The translations under genes and the position numbers were made by a program. The notes under the pieces are model-generated. The model made no database searches. It was given only the letters and a program-made list of their open reading frames with translations, and was not told the origin of the DNA. A DNA stretch of 64,000 nucleotides from Candidatus Hydrogenedentota bacterium (GTDB lineage: Bacteria > UBA8481 > J006): assembly GCA_003697085.1 (NCBI GenBank), contig RFFU01000094.1, positions 1 through 64,000 of the forward strand. The letters are read 5' to 3'. Each line of letters starts with the position of its first letter. Positions within the stretch are counted from its first letter, which is position 1. Positions 25,814 through 35,618 of the stretch are shown here, piece by piece.

Positions 25814-26818
25814 GTGAAGGAATTTCGGGCGCGGGAAGTCATTATCGGACTCGCGCTCGGATTTTTGTGCTCGGTTGTTCTTGCCGAGGTATATCTGCGT
25901 CTTCAAGTTTCTCAAGACAATTACCATTTCCGAAATTACATACGTGAGGTGGAAACTCGTCGCAAGTATGGTCTGAAGCCCGGAACGTATCCGGGCAACA
26001 TAACGATTCTTCCGGAAGGCATTCGTGGACCGCGTTCCCTATCCGATACCGCCGAATTCACGATCGCTTGGATGGGAAACAGCGTTGTATTTGGCGCCGG
26101 TGTTCCCGATTCGTTCACCTTGCCCCACCTTTTGGAGACTTCTCTCCGAGAGCAGTTTCCCTCTATCGTCGTATGGAACCTCGGCATTCCCTCATATTCC
26201 AGCACCCAGGTTCGCGCCTATCTCGAGGAGATACTCGATTCCCACACTTTCCAATTACTGATCATTACCGTGGGAGGAAATGACCTGTCACTTGCCTCTC
26301 AATTCGGCAATGAATTCGATTCCTCTTCAAACTGGCGCGACATCCGTTTTCGAAAAGAAATAGTCCGAAATCAGAAAATCCATTCCGAACTGGCTGTTCG
26401 GCTACAAGACTTCTTTTCAAAAAAAGAAGTTCCTTTCTTCCGAACCAACCCTGAACGAGCCCTCCAACGTGCCTGGCCCGTGATCCGGAACAACCTCTTC
26501 GCAATTGCCTCTTTATGCCATAAGAAGAATATTCGTCTCGTCCTGACCACCTATTATCTCAAAGACAGTTTTACCGCGTCAGACGATAGTCATACGCGGT
26601 GGGGGAACACGGTTCGCGAAATGAGCTCCCGCTTTATGCAATTCGGAAAAGAACAGGGAATTCTCGTATTTGATGTAGCACGGGTTATCGCGAAATCTCC
26701 TCACCCCAACTCCTTTTATATCGATAACGTCCACTATTCGCCAAGAGGCGCGAAAATGCTATCAAAACAGTTGGCAATTTTTTTGCGAAAAAGATTCCTT
26801 GGTTCTTACAAAAATTGA
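25814..26818 (+). CDS. Membrane-anchored SGNH hydrolase
   Basis: A 334-aa protein with one N-terminal span (residues 9-27, VIIGLALGFLCSVVLAEVY), then an SGNH/GDSL-type esterase fold. Catalytic Ser90 is in block I (MGNSVVFGAG), N156/D157 are in VGGNDL, and Asp304/His307 are in YIDNVHYSPRGAKML. Members act as acetyl-esterases or O-acetyltransferase partners on cell-surface polysaccharides, which fits the periplasmic orientation. The GTG start at 25814 has only a weak RBS. Base composition looks more AT-rich than neighbouring genes, and the gene is flanked on both sides by repeat modules, which may mark a mobile or recently acquired segment. Confidence 0.75.
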   Translation: MKEFRAREVIIGLALGFLCSVVLAEVYLRLQVSQDNYHFRNYIREVETRRKYGLKPGTYPGNITILPEGIRGPRSLSDTAEFTIAWMGNSVVFGAGVPDSFTLPHLLETSLREQFPSIVVWNLGIPSYSSTQVRAYLEEILDSHTFQLLIITVGGNDLSLASQFGNEFDSSSNWRDIRFRKEIVRNQKIHSELAVRLQDFFSKKEVPFFRTNPERALQRAWPVIRNNLFAIASLCHKKNIRLVLTTYYLKDSFTASDDSHTRWGNTVREMSSRFMQFGKEQGILVFDVARVIAKSPHPNSFYIDNVHYSPRGAKMLSKQLAIFLRKRFLGSYKN

Positions 26819-27004
26819 TTTCATCAACGGAATTCGCGGGTGAATTGCGGGGCTGTGAGACCTCCGAGGAATCCCCCACAAATGCTGGCGGCGCCCTCGG
26901 AGGAATACGGGGAGGAGATACGGGTTTCTTCTTGGCAGAGCCTGGACCCCGGACGCAACGGCGAGTCCGTAGAAGGAAGAGGTGAGTCCAAGGGTGAAGA
27001 AAAA

Positions 27005-30000
27005 CTATATCGCCAACGTTGGGATCAGGATCAGTGTCGCGAAGAGAGAGGTTGTCAGTCCGCCGATGACGGTTATAGCGAACGGTTGAAAGATGTGAGA
27101 GCCTGTGTGAAGCGCCAGTGCAGCCGGAATCAACGCACCGATGGTGGTCAGCGATGTGAGCAGGATCGGGCGCAAGCGGATCGAGACGGCTTCCTTGAAG
27201 GCGTTGATGCGGAGTGTACGATCCAGGCCCCCGGCGGCGTTGCCGTGCTGCATTTCAAGGCGGACGAGACTTCGATCGGCGAAATCGAGGAGAACGATGG
27301 CGTTGTTGACCGCAACCCCCACGAGGGTGATTACGCCCAAGGCGACGGAGACGTCGAGGGCCTGATTGAAGAGGCGGAGGGCCACGACGGCTCCGGTCAA
27401 TGCTGTCGGAACAGTGACCAAAATTAGAATCGGCCGCATACCGGAACCGGTCTGAAGCACCAGGATGAAGTAGATCAAGAGAATTGCACCGGCGAGAAGA
27501 AGAACCAGGTCGAGCGCGGAACGCATAAGAACCTTGTACTGTCCGCTGATGGAGATACTGTATCCGCTGGGAAGGGACAGTGTCCGAAAACTCTTCTTCA
27601 GGTGCGCCGCCACACTCGGAATATTTCCCTCGACCTCCGCAATCAGAGTCAATTCCCTTTGACCATTCAAGCGGTGAAGAGCGGAAGGGGTCTTACGGCG
27701 GGAGATACTGGCAACCGCGCTCAACGGTACGAGCGTTCCCTGGTAGGTTCCAATGGGAAGATTCACGAGATCCGAACCGGCCGTCGCGGAGTTATGATCA
27801 AGCGTCACGATAACGGAGACCGTCTCTCGAGGTTTAATGATCGATGTGGCGACGAGATCTTGATGCGCGGCCTTGAGAGTCTGAAAGACATCTTCCGGCT
27901 CGAGGTGAAAGCGTTCCAATTTCGCCGGATCGATGCGCACATCGACCTGCGACGCCTTGAATTTCGTGTTGTTGACGATATTGGAGATGGCCGGATCGGC
28001 TGCCATGATCTTCTCGACCTGTCCCGCGATTTTCTCCAGTTCCTCCTCGTCGTCGCCGTAGATCGTGACGCCGAACACGGCGGGGAGACCGGAAAAACTC
28101 TCGTCCATCTTCTCCTGTGTCGGCTGATGGTAAACGAGAACAGCGCCCTCCAGTCCATCGAATGACTTGCGCAATGTCCGGATGACGTCATCCGCCGATC
28201 TCCGCCGGAGTGTTCTCTTTTTGAGTTTTATCAAAATCTCGCCGAGATTGACGCCTTCGATCTGGAAACCTCCCTCGGGAGATCCGCTCATCCGAAAAAC
28301 GCAGGCGACAGCGGGATCGGAAAGGACGGTTTTTACCAGTTCCGCGCCGAGCCGATTGCTTTGGGTCAAAGATGTTCCCGGAGGAAGAGTGTACTCGACA
28401 AGAATGCCGCCTTCGTCAATTGGTGGAAGAACCGCCACGTTCATTCCGAGACTGCAAAGAACACCGGCGACGCCCCCGAGAGCGGCCGCTCCAACGACGA
28501 CCTTCCGGTGATCGAAACAGAAGTCGAGCAGGGATAACAAGGGTTCTTGGAGAAGTCGCAAAACGTGTTCCCCGGCTCGCGACTCTCTCGGGAGGCGCTG
28601 GGCCACGGGCAAGCGGCAGAAGAGAATGGGAACGAGGGTCAGGGAAAAGAGAAGGGAAATCATCAATGCGGAGCTGATCGTGACTCCGAAGGGTTTGAGG
28701 AAGAGCCCGAAGATGCCGGTGATGAAGACAAGAGGGAGAAAGGCCGCGGCTGTTGTCACGGTGCCGGCCGTGTCCGCCGCGGCAATCTCAACCGTGCCCC
28801 TCCAGGCTGCGTCGATCGGGGAGAGTCCCTTCGAGGAATGACGGTGGATATTCTCTGCAACGACGATCGTGTCGTCGACGATCATTCCAATGGACAGTAC
28901 CAGAGCGCTCATCGTGATGACGTTAAAACTCAGTCCAAAAAATCGCATAATGACGATGGTGCCCAGCAGTGTTAAGGGAATCGTGATGACGACGATCAGG
29001 GTCGGCCGGAATGCCCCGAGGAAGAAGGCGAGAACAGCGATGGCGATCCCGGCGCCGAGAACCATATCTTCGAGAATCTCGTGCTGGGACTCGTGGACGA
29101 TTTCGGATTGGTCGTAGTACTTCTGAACAATTGTACCATGAGGGAAAAGAGATCTATTTTCCGAGAGAAATTTGTCGACCGCGGCGACGACGTCCGTGGT
29201 ATTCGCGCTTGGTTGTTTGCGGACCAGAAGCGCCACGGCCGGGTGCCCGTTCCCCGTCACGGTGTAGTGTTTCGGACGAACCCCCTCCGAAAGAGTAGCG
29301 ACGGCGGAAAGGGGAACCGAGGTTCCATCTCGATCGGACAAGGCGAGGTGTTTCAGGTCCTCGATCGTTCGAATGCGTCCCTCCGCGCGAATTCTGTATT
29401 CCCGTCCGGCGTCCTCGTAATAGCCCGCGGATTCGAGAGAATTGTATTTTTGCAAGGTCCGGACGAGATTAGGAATCGATAGTCGCGCCGCATCCAACGC
29501 CTCAGGACGGACCCGAACGAAGAAGGCTCTCTCCTCACCGCCGATCACATCGACGGAGGCCACACCCGGAACCTCGTTGATGCGCCCCGCGATCTTGTAA
29601 CGGACGAGATTCGTTAGGGCAACCGGGTCGTCAACGCCGTAAACGACGTAATCACAGACTTCCTGAAGCGTGGTCCCGATGTTTTCCAGGCGGGGCGTGG
29701 CGCCCTGCGGGAGAAGAGAGCGGAGGCGTGCGAGCCGCGCCTGAACAATCATCCACGCATCCTGAACCCGTGTTCCCCACGCAAACTGAATGGTGACGCG
29801 CGAGATCCCTTCAGCGGAGACGCTGGAGACGCGCTGGACCCCGGGAATGCTTTGCATCTGACTCTCGATCGGCCGCGAGACGAGAAATTCAATATTCTCG
29901 GCCGATGCTCCGGGCAAATGAGTAATGATATTGACGAGAGGAACATTGAGGTCGGGAAAGAGGCCGACCGGCATCTGGTCCGCCGATCCAATTCCAGCCA

Positions 30001-30070
30001 ATGTCAGCGCAAGCATCAGAATCAAGACGACGATCGGCCGCCTTCCCATTGTTTGGAGAAAATCACGCAT
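27005..30070 (-). CDS. RND efflux transporter (AcrB/HAE1 family)
   Basis: A 1021-aa inner-membrane proton antiporter. The N-terminal span is PIVVLILMLALTLAGIG, followed by a first periplasmic loop (MPVGLFPDLNVPLVNI) and TM4 with the proton-relay Asp pair in SIGMIVDDTIVVAENIHRH (the DD form of HAE1, not the DG form of CzcA). FGLSFNVITMSALVLS is typical, a second periplasmic loop follows, and GVAVNNAIVLLDF lies near the C-terminus. Full family length (1000-1050). Third gene of a TolC-adaptor-RND operon, 20 nt after the adaptor. Substrate could be drugs, detergents or metals. The motif favours organic compounds. Confidence 0.9.
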   Translation of the reverse strand: MRDFLQTMGRRPIVVLILMLALTLAGIGSADQMPVGLFPDLNVPLVNIITHLPGASAENIEFLVSRPIESQMQSIPGVQRVSSVSAEGISRVTIQFAWGTRVQDAWMIVQARLARLRSLLPQGATPRLENIGTTLQEVCDYVVYGVDDPVALTNLVRYKIAGRINEVPGVASVDVIGGEERAFFVRVRPEALDAARLSIPNLVRTLQKYNSLESAGYYEDAGREYRIRAEGRIRTIEDLKHLALSDRDGTSVPLSAVATLSEGVRPKHYTVTGNGHPAVALLVRKQPSANTTDVVAAVDKFLSENRSLFPHGTIVQKYYDQSEIVHESQHEILEDMVLGAGIAIAVLAFFLGAFRPTLIVVITIPLTLLGTIVIMRFFGLSFNVITMSALVLSIGMIVDDTIVVAENIHRHSSKGLSPIDAAWRGTVEIAAADTAGTVTTAAAFLPLVFITGIFGLFLKPFGVTISSALMISLLFSLTLVPILFCRLPVAQRLPRESRAGEHVLRLLQEPLLSLLDFCFDHRKVVVGAAALGGVAGVLCSLGMNVAVLPPIDEGGILVEYTLPPGTSLTQSNRLGAELVKTVLSDPAVACVFRMSGSPEGGFQIEGVNLGEILIKLKKRTLRRRSADDVIRTLRKSFDGLEGAVLVYHQPTQEKMDESFSGLPAVFGVTIYGDDEEELEKIAGQVEKIMAADPAISNIVNNTKFKASQVDVRIDPAKLERFHLEPEDVFQTLKAAHQDLVATSIIKPRETVSVIVTLDHNSATAGSDLVNLPIGTYQGTLVPLSAVASISRRKTPSALHRLNGQRELTLIAEVEGNIPSVAAHLKKSFRTLSLPSGYSISISGQYKVLMRSALDLVLLLAGAILLIYFILVLQTGSGMRPILILVTVPTALTGAVVALRLFNQALDVSVALGVITLVGVAVNNAIVLLDFADRSLVRLEMQHGNAAGGLDRTLRINAFKEAVSIRLRPILLTSLTTIGALIPAALALHTGSHIFQPFAITVIGGLTTSLFATLILIPTLAI

Positions 30071-30090
30071 CAGACGAATGGAATTCGCAT

Positions 30091-31194
30091 TCAGTCGGAG
30101 ACCTTGAATGTCCGACTGAAATCGCGGTGAAAGAGTTCGTAGGCACCGTGTACGACGATCTCATCGGAGGGATCGACGCCGCCAATCACTTCGATGAGAT
30201 CCCCGTCGGCTTCCCCGAGGGATACGGAAATTTTTTCAAATCCATTCTCGGTTTTCCGAAAGAGAAAAGGCATGCCCTTCTCGTCTTTTACGATCGCGGT
30301 TCTTGGAACGGCCGGAGAATTCTTATGACGTCCAACGATGATCGAACCGGAGACGAAGGCGCCGGGGGAGAAGAATTTCGAGAGCGAGTCACCATCGATC
30401 CAGACCTGCGTCGCACCACCGGCCGAACGGCGAGGAAGGACTCTGATAACCCGCGCGCTGATTTCAAACGCTTTGCCGGGGACGCGACAGGTCGCCTTCT
30501 TTCCAAGGAAAACGTCTCCAGACGGTGAAAATACCGTCGCGAGGATACGAATTCCGCGCGAATCAATGATGTCGGCAAGATGGGCCCCTGTGTTCACGAA
30601 TTGCCCCCGAGAGACGGTTCGACTCGTGAAGATACCTGAGACAGGGGCGGGGACGGAGGCGGCGTCGTCGAGCAGTGACAATTCCTGCTGCGTCCGAGAG
30701 AGTTCCAGCCGCAAGCGATTGAGGTTGTCAAGTGCGGCAAGGGCCTCTCTGCGCGAGACCAGTTTCTCCTTCAAAGCTTCTCGATATTTCCCCGCATCCG
30801 CTTCCGCGATCGAAATCTGCCGCCCAAGGAATTCCTGTTTTTCCTCCAGGACCTTCCGTCGGGTGATCAGTTGAGTTCCACCGATGAGAAAGAGCGATTC
30901 TCCCGCGCGGACACGCCTTTCATCCGGAACGCGTTGCGCGAGAATCTCGCCGTCCACCCGCGCCGTTATCTCGATCCGATTGGTCGCCACAACCTTGCCA
31001 TACCAAGGGATCCGAACGGAAAAATTATGGCGCGAGGGACGCGCCGTTTCGATGAGAACGGGGGAATCAAGAGTGACCCGTGATCGAGTGTTGCGACGGG
31101 AGTACGCGGCAAAGAAAAGGAGCCCAAGTGCGATGAGAGCGAAGAGCAACAGAATACCGAGGCGGCGGGAAGATGGTTTTCTCCGATCCTTCAA
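30091..31194 (-). CDS. RND periplasmic adaptor (membrane fusion protein)
   Basis: A 367-aa HlyD/AcrA-type adaptor linking pump and outer-membrane channel. It has an N-terminal anchor (LGILLLFALIALGLLFFAAY) without lipobox and a lipoyl half (ITARVDGEILAQRVPDERRVRAGESLFLI). The coiled-coil hairpin spans residues 110-175, and the second lipoyl half is ASVPAPVSGIFTSRTVSRGQFVNTG. It ends with beta-barrel and membrane-proximal segments (VKDEKGMPFLFRKTENGFEKISVSLGE). It overlaps the TolC-like stop by 4 nt (ATGA). Confidence 0.9.
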   Translation of the reverse strand: MKDRRKPSSRRLGILLLFALIALGLLFFAAYSRRNTRSRVTLDSPVLIETARPSRHNFSVRIPWYGKVVATNRIEITARVDGEILAQRVPDERRVRAGESLFLIGGTQLITRRKVLEEKQEFLGRQISIAEADAGKYREALKEKLVSRREALAALDNLNRLRLELSRTQQELSLLDDAASVPAPVSGIFTSRTVSRGQFVNTGAHLADIIDSRGIRILATVFSPSGDVFLGKKATCRVPGKAFEISARVIRVLPRRSAGGATQVWIDGDSLSKFFSPGAFVSGSIIVGRHKNSPAVPRTAIVKDEKGMPFLFRKTENGFEKISVSLGEADGDLIEVIGGVDPSDEIVVHGAYELFHRDFSRTFKVSD

Positions 31195-32570
31195 CGCTCG
31201 TGGCTCCGGTCCGCCGGGATCGTCCCGATCAGTGTTCGTCCTGACGAAATCTCCAACGCAATGACGAGATCGGCCAAGCGGCCTTGGAGGGAACGCTTTT
31301 CCAATTGTTTCTTCAATAGGCGAGAGACCGTCTTGTAGTAATCGAAGATGTCGGTTCGACCGTCGTCAGCGGCTTTTTTCGCCCAACGTTTCTGAAGCAG
31401 GAGGTTATCGATTTCCGTATTCACGGTTTCTATTTTCGCCCGAACGGCGGCGATTTCATTCAAAATCTTTCCGATCTCGGAGCGCGCATCAAAGAGCCGA
31501 GCGTTGTATTCATCGAAGAGTTGTTTTCTGGTGGCTCGTTCCCGGGCGATCTCACCCTGATTCTGGTTGAAGAGCGGCAGTGTGATTGAAATCTCCGCCC
31601 CGTTCGTCTTGACGGAGTCGATATCCCGCGCGGTGAGGAAGCCGATATTAATCCTGGGAAACTGCCTCAGGATTGCTCTGCGAACTTTCTCCTCCTGACT
31701 TTCATATCCGCGGCGAAGAGCGAGCAGATCGAGGCGCCGTGTTTCGAGATTTTTTGTCAGTTCGGATTCATCGGGAAGCCCCCTCGGCGGTGCAAAGACA
31801 ACACCCGTTTCCGGTTTGAGTTTCATTTCAGGGGGGACGCCGAGGGCGCGATTGAGCGCGAGGCGTTCCCGTTCGATATGGTATCGATTTTGTTCGAGAG
31901 AATCGCGTGCGCGGAGAAGACGATTTCTTTCCGCCGCCAAGGTTGATCTGTCCGCAAGGCCGAGTTCAACCACCCGCCGTTCCGCCGCGTATTCCTCACG
32001 AACGTTCCTTAACAGTTCCTCCCAGAGAGGGCGTTGAGATTGCGAGAGGACCAGACGATACAGATGAAGTTTGGCCGCCTCCGCCGTCTGCCATTCACTC
32101 CAGGCGATGTCGAGATCAACGGATGCCGCGTGCTTCTTTTCCGAACGGATCGTCCCGTTGCGGGAAAGAAGCGATGTGATATTCCAATTCACACCGTACG
32201 AAACGGCGTTCTCCTTTTCGCCGGCGTTTCGTCCACGCGGCGATTCGAAACCGTAGGAGAAGGTCGGGTTGGGAAGGAGGCCGGCCTGAAGAACCTGCGC
32301 GGCCGCCCGGCCGCGTTCATCCCGTAGGGCTTTCAAATGAGGATTAACGATGACCGCCATTACGGCGGCCTCCTCCGGAGAGAGCCCGTTGCGATAATCG
32401 ACAATGAGAGGAGGCAAAAGAGGATGACTGATGGAATCGGAAAGAATCCGAATCGCTTCGGCGTCCGGCACGAAATCCGTATTCTTCAGAGGAAGTGGAT
32501 GATAGGAAGCGCAAGCACCGATCAGACAAATGGACAGCAGAGTTGTTCCTTGTTGAAGAAACCGGAGCAT
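31191..32570 (-). CDS. TolC-family outer-membrane efflux lipoprotein
   Basis: A 459-aa OEP-family channel with the duplicated helical hairpins of the family: LSPEEAAVMAVIVNPHLKALRDERGRAAAQVLQAGLLPNPTFSYGF in part, then TLPLFNQNQGEIARERA in the second half. The start at 32570 gives a signal peptide ending at the lipobox LIGACAS, so the protein is probably lipid-anchored like OprM/CusC. The frame opens about 30 codons earlier, but those lack signal features. First gene of the efflux operon, divergent from an isoprenylcysteine methyltransferase-like gene across a perfect inverted repeat. Confidence 0.85.
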   Translation of the reverse strand: MLRFLQQGTTLLSICLIGACASYHPLPLKNTDFVPDAEAIRILSDSISHPLLPPLIVDYRNGLSPEEAAVMAVIVNPHLKALRDERGRAAAQVLQAGLLPNPTFSYGFESPRGRNAGEKENAVSYGVNWNITSLLSRNGTIRSEKKHAASVDLDIAWSEWQTAEAAKLHLYRLVLSQSQRPLWEELLRNVREEYAAERRVVELGLADRSTLAAERNRLLRARDSLEQNRYHIERERLALNRALGVPPEMKLKPETGVVFAPPRGLPDESELTKNLETRRLDLLALRRGYESQEEKVRRAILRQFPRINIGFLTARDIDSVKTNGAEISITLPLFNQNQGEIARERATRKQLFDEYNARLFDARSEIGKILNEIAAVRAKIETVNTEIDNLLLQKRWAKKAADDGRTDIFDYYKTVSRLLKKQLEKRSLQGRLADLVIALEISSGRTLIGTIPADRSHER

Positions 32571-32732
32571 AATGATGGCATAATCGGAATCCCGCGGATT
32601 GTCCAGCAAAGGAATTGTTCTCCGTGGGAAAGGTACTTGGTGAGCCATCTCTGTAAAGAACAATTACCAACCGATTCCCACCCGCGAATTTTGCTGCGGA
32701 ACCCCCAATTTTTTCTCAAAAACGAGGTAAAT

Positions 32733-32752
32733 CTGATGTATAATCACATCAG
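32733..32752. promoter_or_regulatory. Perfect inverted repeat, operator-like
   Basis: CTGATGT and ACATCAG are exact complements separated by the 6-nt spacer ATAATC. The core contains TATAAT (32739-32744), so a bound repressor would cover the -10 box of a rightward promoter. It lies in the divergent region between the efflux operon and the methyltransferase gene. No good -35 was found for either direction. Confidence 0.5.
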
Positions 32753-32807
32753 GCGAGAACGGAGGGAACGCGGGGGCGGGGAGGGAAGAGCAGAAGCGAG
32801 AGAGCGG

Positions 32808-33518
32808 ATGTCGGGAACGTCTTCGAACGTGTTGAAAGAAAAGCCTGGTGACGTGCGGCAGCGCGCGGAACGGAGAGAATGGCGAAGGGACAAGGAACGA
32901 CCGTCTTCCCAGAGCAGCCGCCTGGTTGGAATTTTGACGCGTTATCGGGTACCGGCCGCGTTTTTTCTGGTCCTTTTTCTTTTCGCGAAAGACCTCCTTT
33001 CCGGAACTCGCCCGCTTGATCTCGATGCGTTTGTTACCGGAAAATTTCCGTGGACGGGAAGTGTGGCGGTTTTGGTGATCCTCAGTGGGATCTTGTTTCG
33101 GGCTTGGGCCGCGGGGACGATCGAAAAGAGCCGGAAGGTCTGTCGTAAGGGACCCTACGCCGTCGTACGGCATCCGCTTTATCTCGGGTCGCTTCTCATT
33201 GCCCTCGGGTTTTGCGCGGCGCTCAACAGTGTCGAGAATATCTTCGCGGTTTTGCTTTTCGTCGTGGTCTTTTATGTGCCAAAAGTGCGTCAGGAAGAAA
33301 AGGAGTTGTTGGAGAAGTTTGGAGAGGATTACGCGCGGTATATGGCCGAAGTCCCCGCCCTGTTTCCTTATCGAATTCCGAGAAGAATCGCGGGAGAATG
33401 GTCTTGGAGACGTTATTGGCGCCATCGGGAATGGCGGCTGGCGGTCACCTCGATTACGGCGTTGATACTTTTGGAACTGCTCTCGGAACGGGTCATTTCC
33501 TTTTCAATGTTTCCCTGA
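32808..33518 (+). CDS. Isoprenylcysteine carboxyl methyltransferase-like membrane protein
   Basis: A 236-aa integral membrane protein with about five spans. The C-terminal half has the ICMT/PEMT SAM-binding signature: GTIEKSRKVCRKGPYAVVRHPLYLGSLL, then RQEEKELLEKFGEDYARYMAEVPALFP. Prokaryotic members are common next to metal or drug efflux genes, although their substrates are mostly unknown. That fits the divergent RND operon. The start is uncertain. ATG 32808 has GAGAG upstream and lies downstream of the TATAAT/operator. ATG 32736 has a well-spaced GAGGT but would sit inside the operator. The hydrophilic 50-residue N-terminus is unusual. Confidence 0.75.
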   Translation: MSGTSSNVLKEKPGDVRQRAERREWRRDKERPSSQSSRLVGILTRYRVPAAFFLVLFLFAKDLLSGTRPLDLDAFVTGKFPWTGSVAVLVILSGILFRAWAAGTIEKSRKVCRKGPYAVVRHPLYLGSLLIALGFCAALNSVENIFAVLLFVVVFYVPKVRQEEKELLEKFGEDYARYMAEVPALFPYRIPRRIAGEWSWRRYWRHREWRLAVTSITALILLELLSERVISFSMFP

Positions 33519-33795
33519 ATGTCATTAGATCCATCCCGGCTCTTTCTTCCACGGGTCCCGTATGGATCGTGTTGTTCCGTCTCTTCGTCGTTATTCGTTT
33601 CTCGTTTCTGATTGTTCAGTGTTGAACGACGAACGGTAAACGTTTGTAGATGCCGCCTTTCCCTCCCCCTTCCGCGTTTTCGGTGTGTTCGGTGTTTTCC
33701 CACTTTCCGAGAATTCAGCGTGTTCAGCGGTTTTGATGTGCGATTTCCGTCTTTCTCGACTATAATTGCGACGAAAGGAAAGAAAGGCAGAGACG

Positions 33796-34776
33796 ATGGG
33801 AGTGACATTGGAGGAAAAACTGTCCCGATTGGGAGCCGGACTCTATGATGCCGAAACGGTGGCGGAACTCGAGAGGGACCTCGAGGAAATACGCCTCCTG
33901 AAGAAGAAGCACGGAGCGGTTCTTCTGGCGCACAACTACCAACGGCCGGAGATCTTCGAAGTGGCGGATTTCGTGGGAGACTCCCTGGAACTGGCGCGGA
34001 AAGCGGCGGAGGTCTCGGCTCCCGTGATCGTCTTCTGTGGAGTCCACTTTATGGCCGAAACGGCCAAGATTCTCTGTCCCGAAAGCCGCGTTCTTCTTCC
34101 GAACCTGGCGGCGGGCTGCAGTTTGGCGGAGGCGGCGACTGCGGAGGCCGTGCGCCGAAAAGCAGCCGAACTTCGAAAAGACTATCCCGATCTCGCCGTG
34201 GTCTCTTATGTGAACACGACGGCGGAAGTGAAGGCGGTTTCCGATGTCTGTGTCACATCGGCCAATGCCGTCAAGATTGTCAACGCGCTTCCGAACGAGA
34301 CGATCCTCTTCCTTCCCGACAGGAATCTCGCGGCTTATGTCGCCAAGAACTCGAAAAAACGAATTATTCCGTGGGAAGGAGATTGCTACGTTCACCACCA
34401 GCTTGCACCGAAGGATATTCTCGAGACGCGGAAGGCCTTTCCGAAGGCGAAGGTACTCGTTCACCCCGAATGCCGAACCGACGTTCTTGATCTTGCCGAC
34501 GCCATCCTCTCCACTTCGGGAATGATTCGGTACGCTCAAGAATCCGACGCGGAAGAATTCATCGTCGTTACCGAATGCGGACTTTCCGACCGCTTGATGA
34601 TCGAGGTTCCGCACAAGCGCTTCTACAAATCTTGCAATCTTTGCAAATATATGAAGATGATTACCGTTCCGGACACGAGAAGAACTCTGGAACGGTTGGC
34701 GCCGGAGATCCGACTTTCGAGGGAGGTGATGGACGCGGCGCGAAGAACCATAACGCGGATGTTGGAATTGGCTTGA
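33796..34776 (+). CDS. nadA: Quinolinate synthase A
   Basis: A 326-aa iron-sulfur enzyme that condenses iminoaspartate with dihydroxyacetone phosphate to quinolinate for NAD synthesis. Typical elements are LLAHNYQRPEIFEVADFVGDS, VFCGVHFMAETAKIL (first cluster Cys), TTAEVKAVSDVCVTSANAVKI, VHPECRTDV (second region), TECGLSDR, and a C-terminal CNLCKYMKMI (third cluster Cys). ATG 33796 follows AAGGCAGAG; the frame extends 10 codons upstream without need. nadB and nadC are not in this window. A methyltransferase gene begins 37 nt downstream on the same strand. Confidence 0.92.
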   Translation: MGVTLEEKLSRLGAGLYDAETVAELERDLEEIRLLKKKHGAVLLAHNYQRPEIFEVADFVGDSLELARKAAEVSAPVIVFCGVHFMAETAKILCPESRVLLPNLAAGCSLAEAATAEAVRRKAAELRKDYPDLAVVSYVNTTAEVKAVSDVCVTSANAVKIVNALPNETILFLPDRNLAAYVAKNSKKRIIPWEGDCYVHHQLAPKDILETRKAFPKAKVLVHPECRTDVLDLADAILSTSGMIRYAQESDAEEFIVVTECGLSDRLMIEVPHKRFYKSCNLCKYMKMITVPDTRRTLERLAPEIRLSREVMDAARRTITRMLELA

Positions 34777-34813
34777 TTGCCGACCGGCGGTTTTGCTCTT
34801 CCTTTCCGAGGCC

Positions 34814-35618
34814 ATGAATTCCTTTTCGACCGATTCCTATTGGCGTTCCGTGCACCGGGAGACCGTCGATGATCTTGCGGCTGTCAATTATCCGTCTCTT
34901 CCCGCTGGTTTCAATCGTCTCGTCGATCGCATTTTTCGAGAGGCGATCGAGGAGGTCCTGCGGGAACTCCCTTCGGGCCGAGCGTTCGAGATCGGATGCG
35001 GACGCGGGCGATGGATGCGGTTGCTGCGGGGGCGAGGGTGGGTCGCGCATGGCTGCGATATTGCTCTGTCCGCCCGTCCCTCGGTCGTCGCTTCCGAGCT
35101 CGCCGTGCCGATTCGAAGCCGTTCGTGTAATCTCGTGCTCGCCATTACCGTGTTGCAACATATTCGGGAGAAGGAATTCGTGCTCGATGAAATTTTCCGT
35201 ATTCTCGAACCGGGCGGGCACGTTCTCCTGGTCGAGATTCTGGAGCGTCCGGGGGGTCACCTGGCAGGCGCATATGTTTCCTGAACGGTTGGAGTGGTGG
35301 CGTGAGCAATTGCGCCGGAGCGGATTCGTGATCGTGAAGGAAAGGCCGGTGGAGTATCTCCCTGTGCTGCGTGCCGTGGAATGGGCGAAAGGGATCGAAA
35401 AACGATTGCGGGGGAAAGGGAAAAATGACTCATCGTTGCCGAGAACGGCGGAACGGGAGCGCGTGTCTCCGCAAGGTGTTCCAAAGAAGCAGCCGATGTG
35501 GAAGAATCTCTTCTGGGAAGTCTTGACGCCGATCTCAAGCCTTTTGGAGAAACCTGCTGGATTTCTTCCGTTTTTCAAGGCCAGTCACCGCCTCTTCCTT
35601 CTTGAAAAGAGGAACTGA
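34814..35618 (+). pseudogene. SAM methyltransferase broken by a +1 frameshift
   Basis: The first part (from ATG 34814) encodes a class I methyltransferase: RAFEIGCGRGRWMRLL (motif I), AITVLQHI, and EIFRILEPGGHVLLVE. It runs into a stop at 35284. The expected C-terminal part (MFPERLEWWREQLRRSGFVIVKERPVEY, then WAKGIEKRL) continues in the next frame to 35618. The shift coincides with six G (35251-35256). Removing one G joins the frames into a 267-aa protein with normal family length. It may be a sequencing/assembly indel, a real disabling mutation, or programmed shifting. Downstream of nadA. Confidence 0.7.

Noticed and set aside
33760-34815. 351-codon minus-strand frame opposite nadA
   Set aside because: Arg/His-rich shadow; nadA has all cluster cysteines and the expected length.
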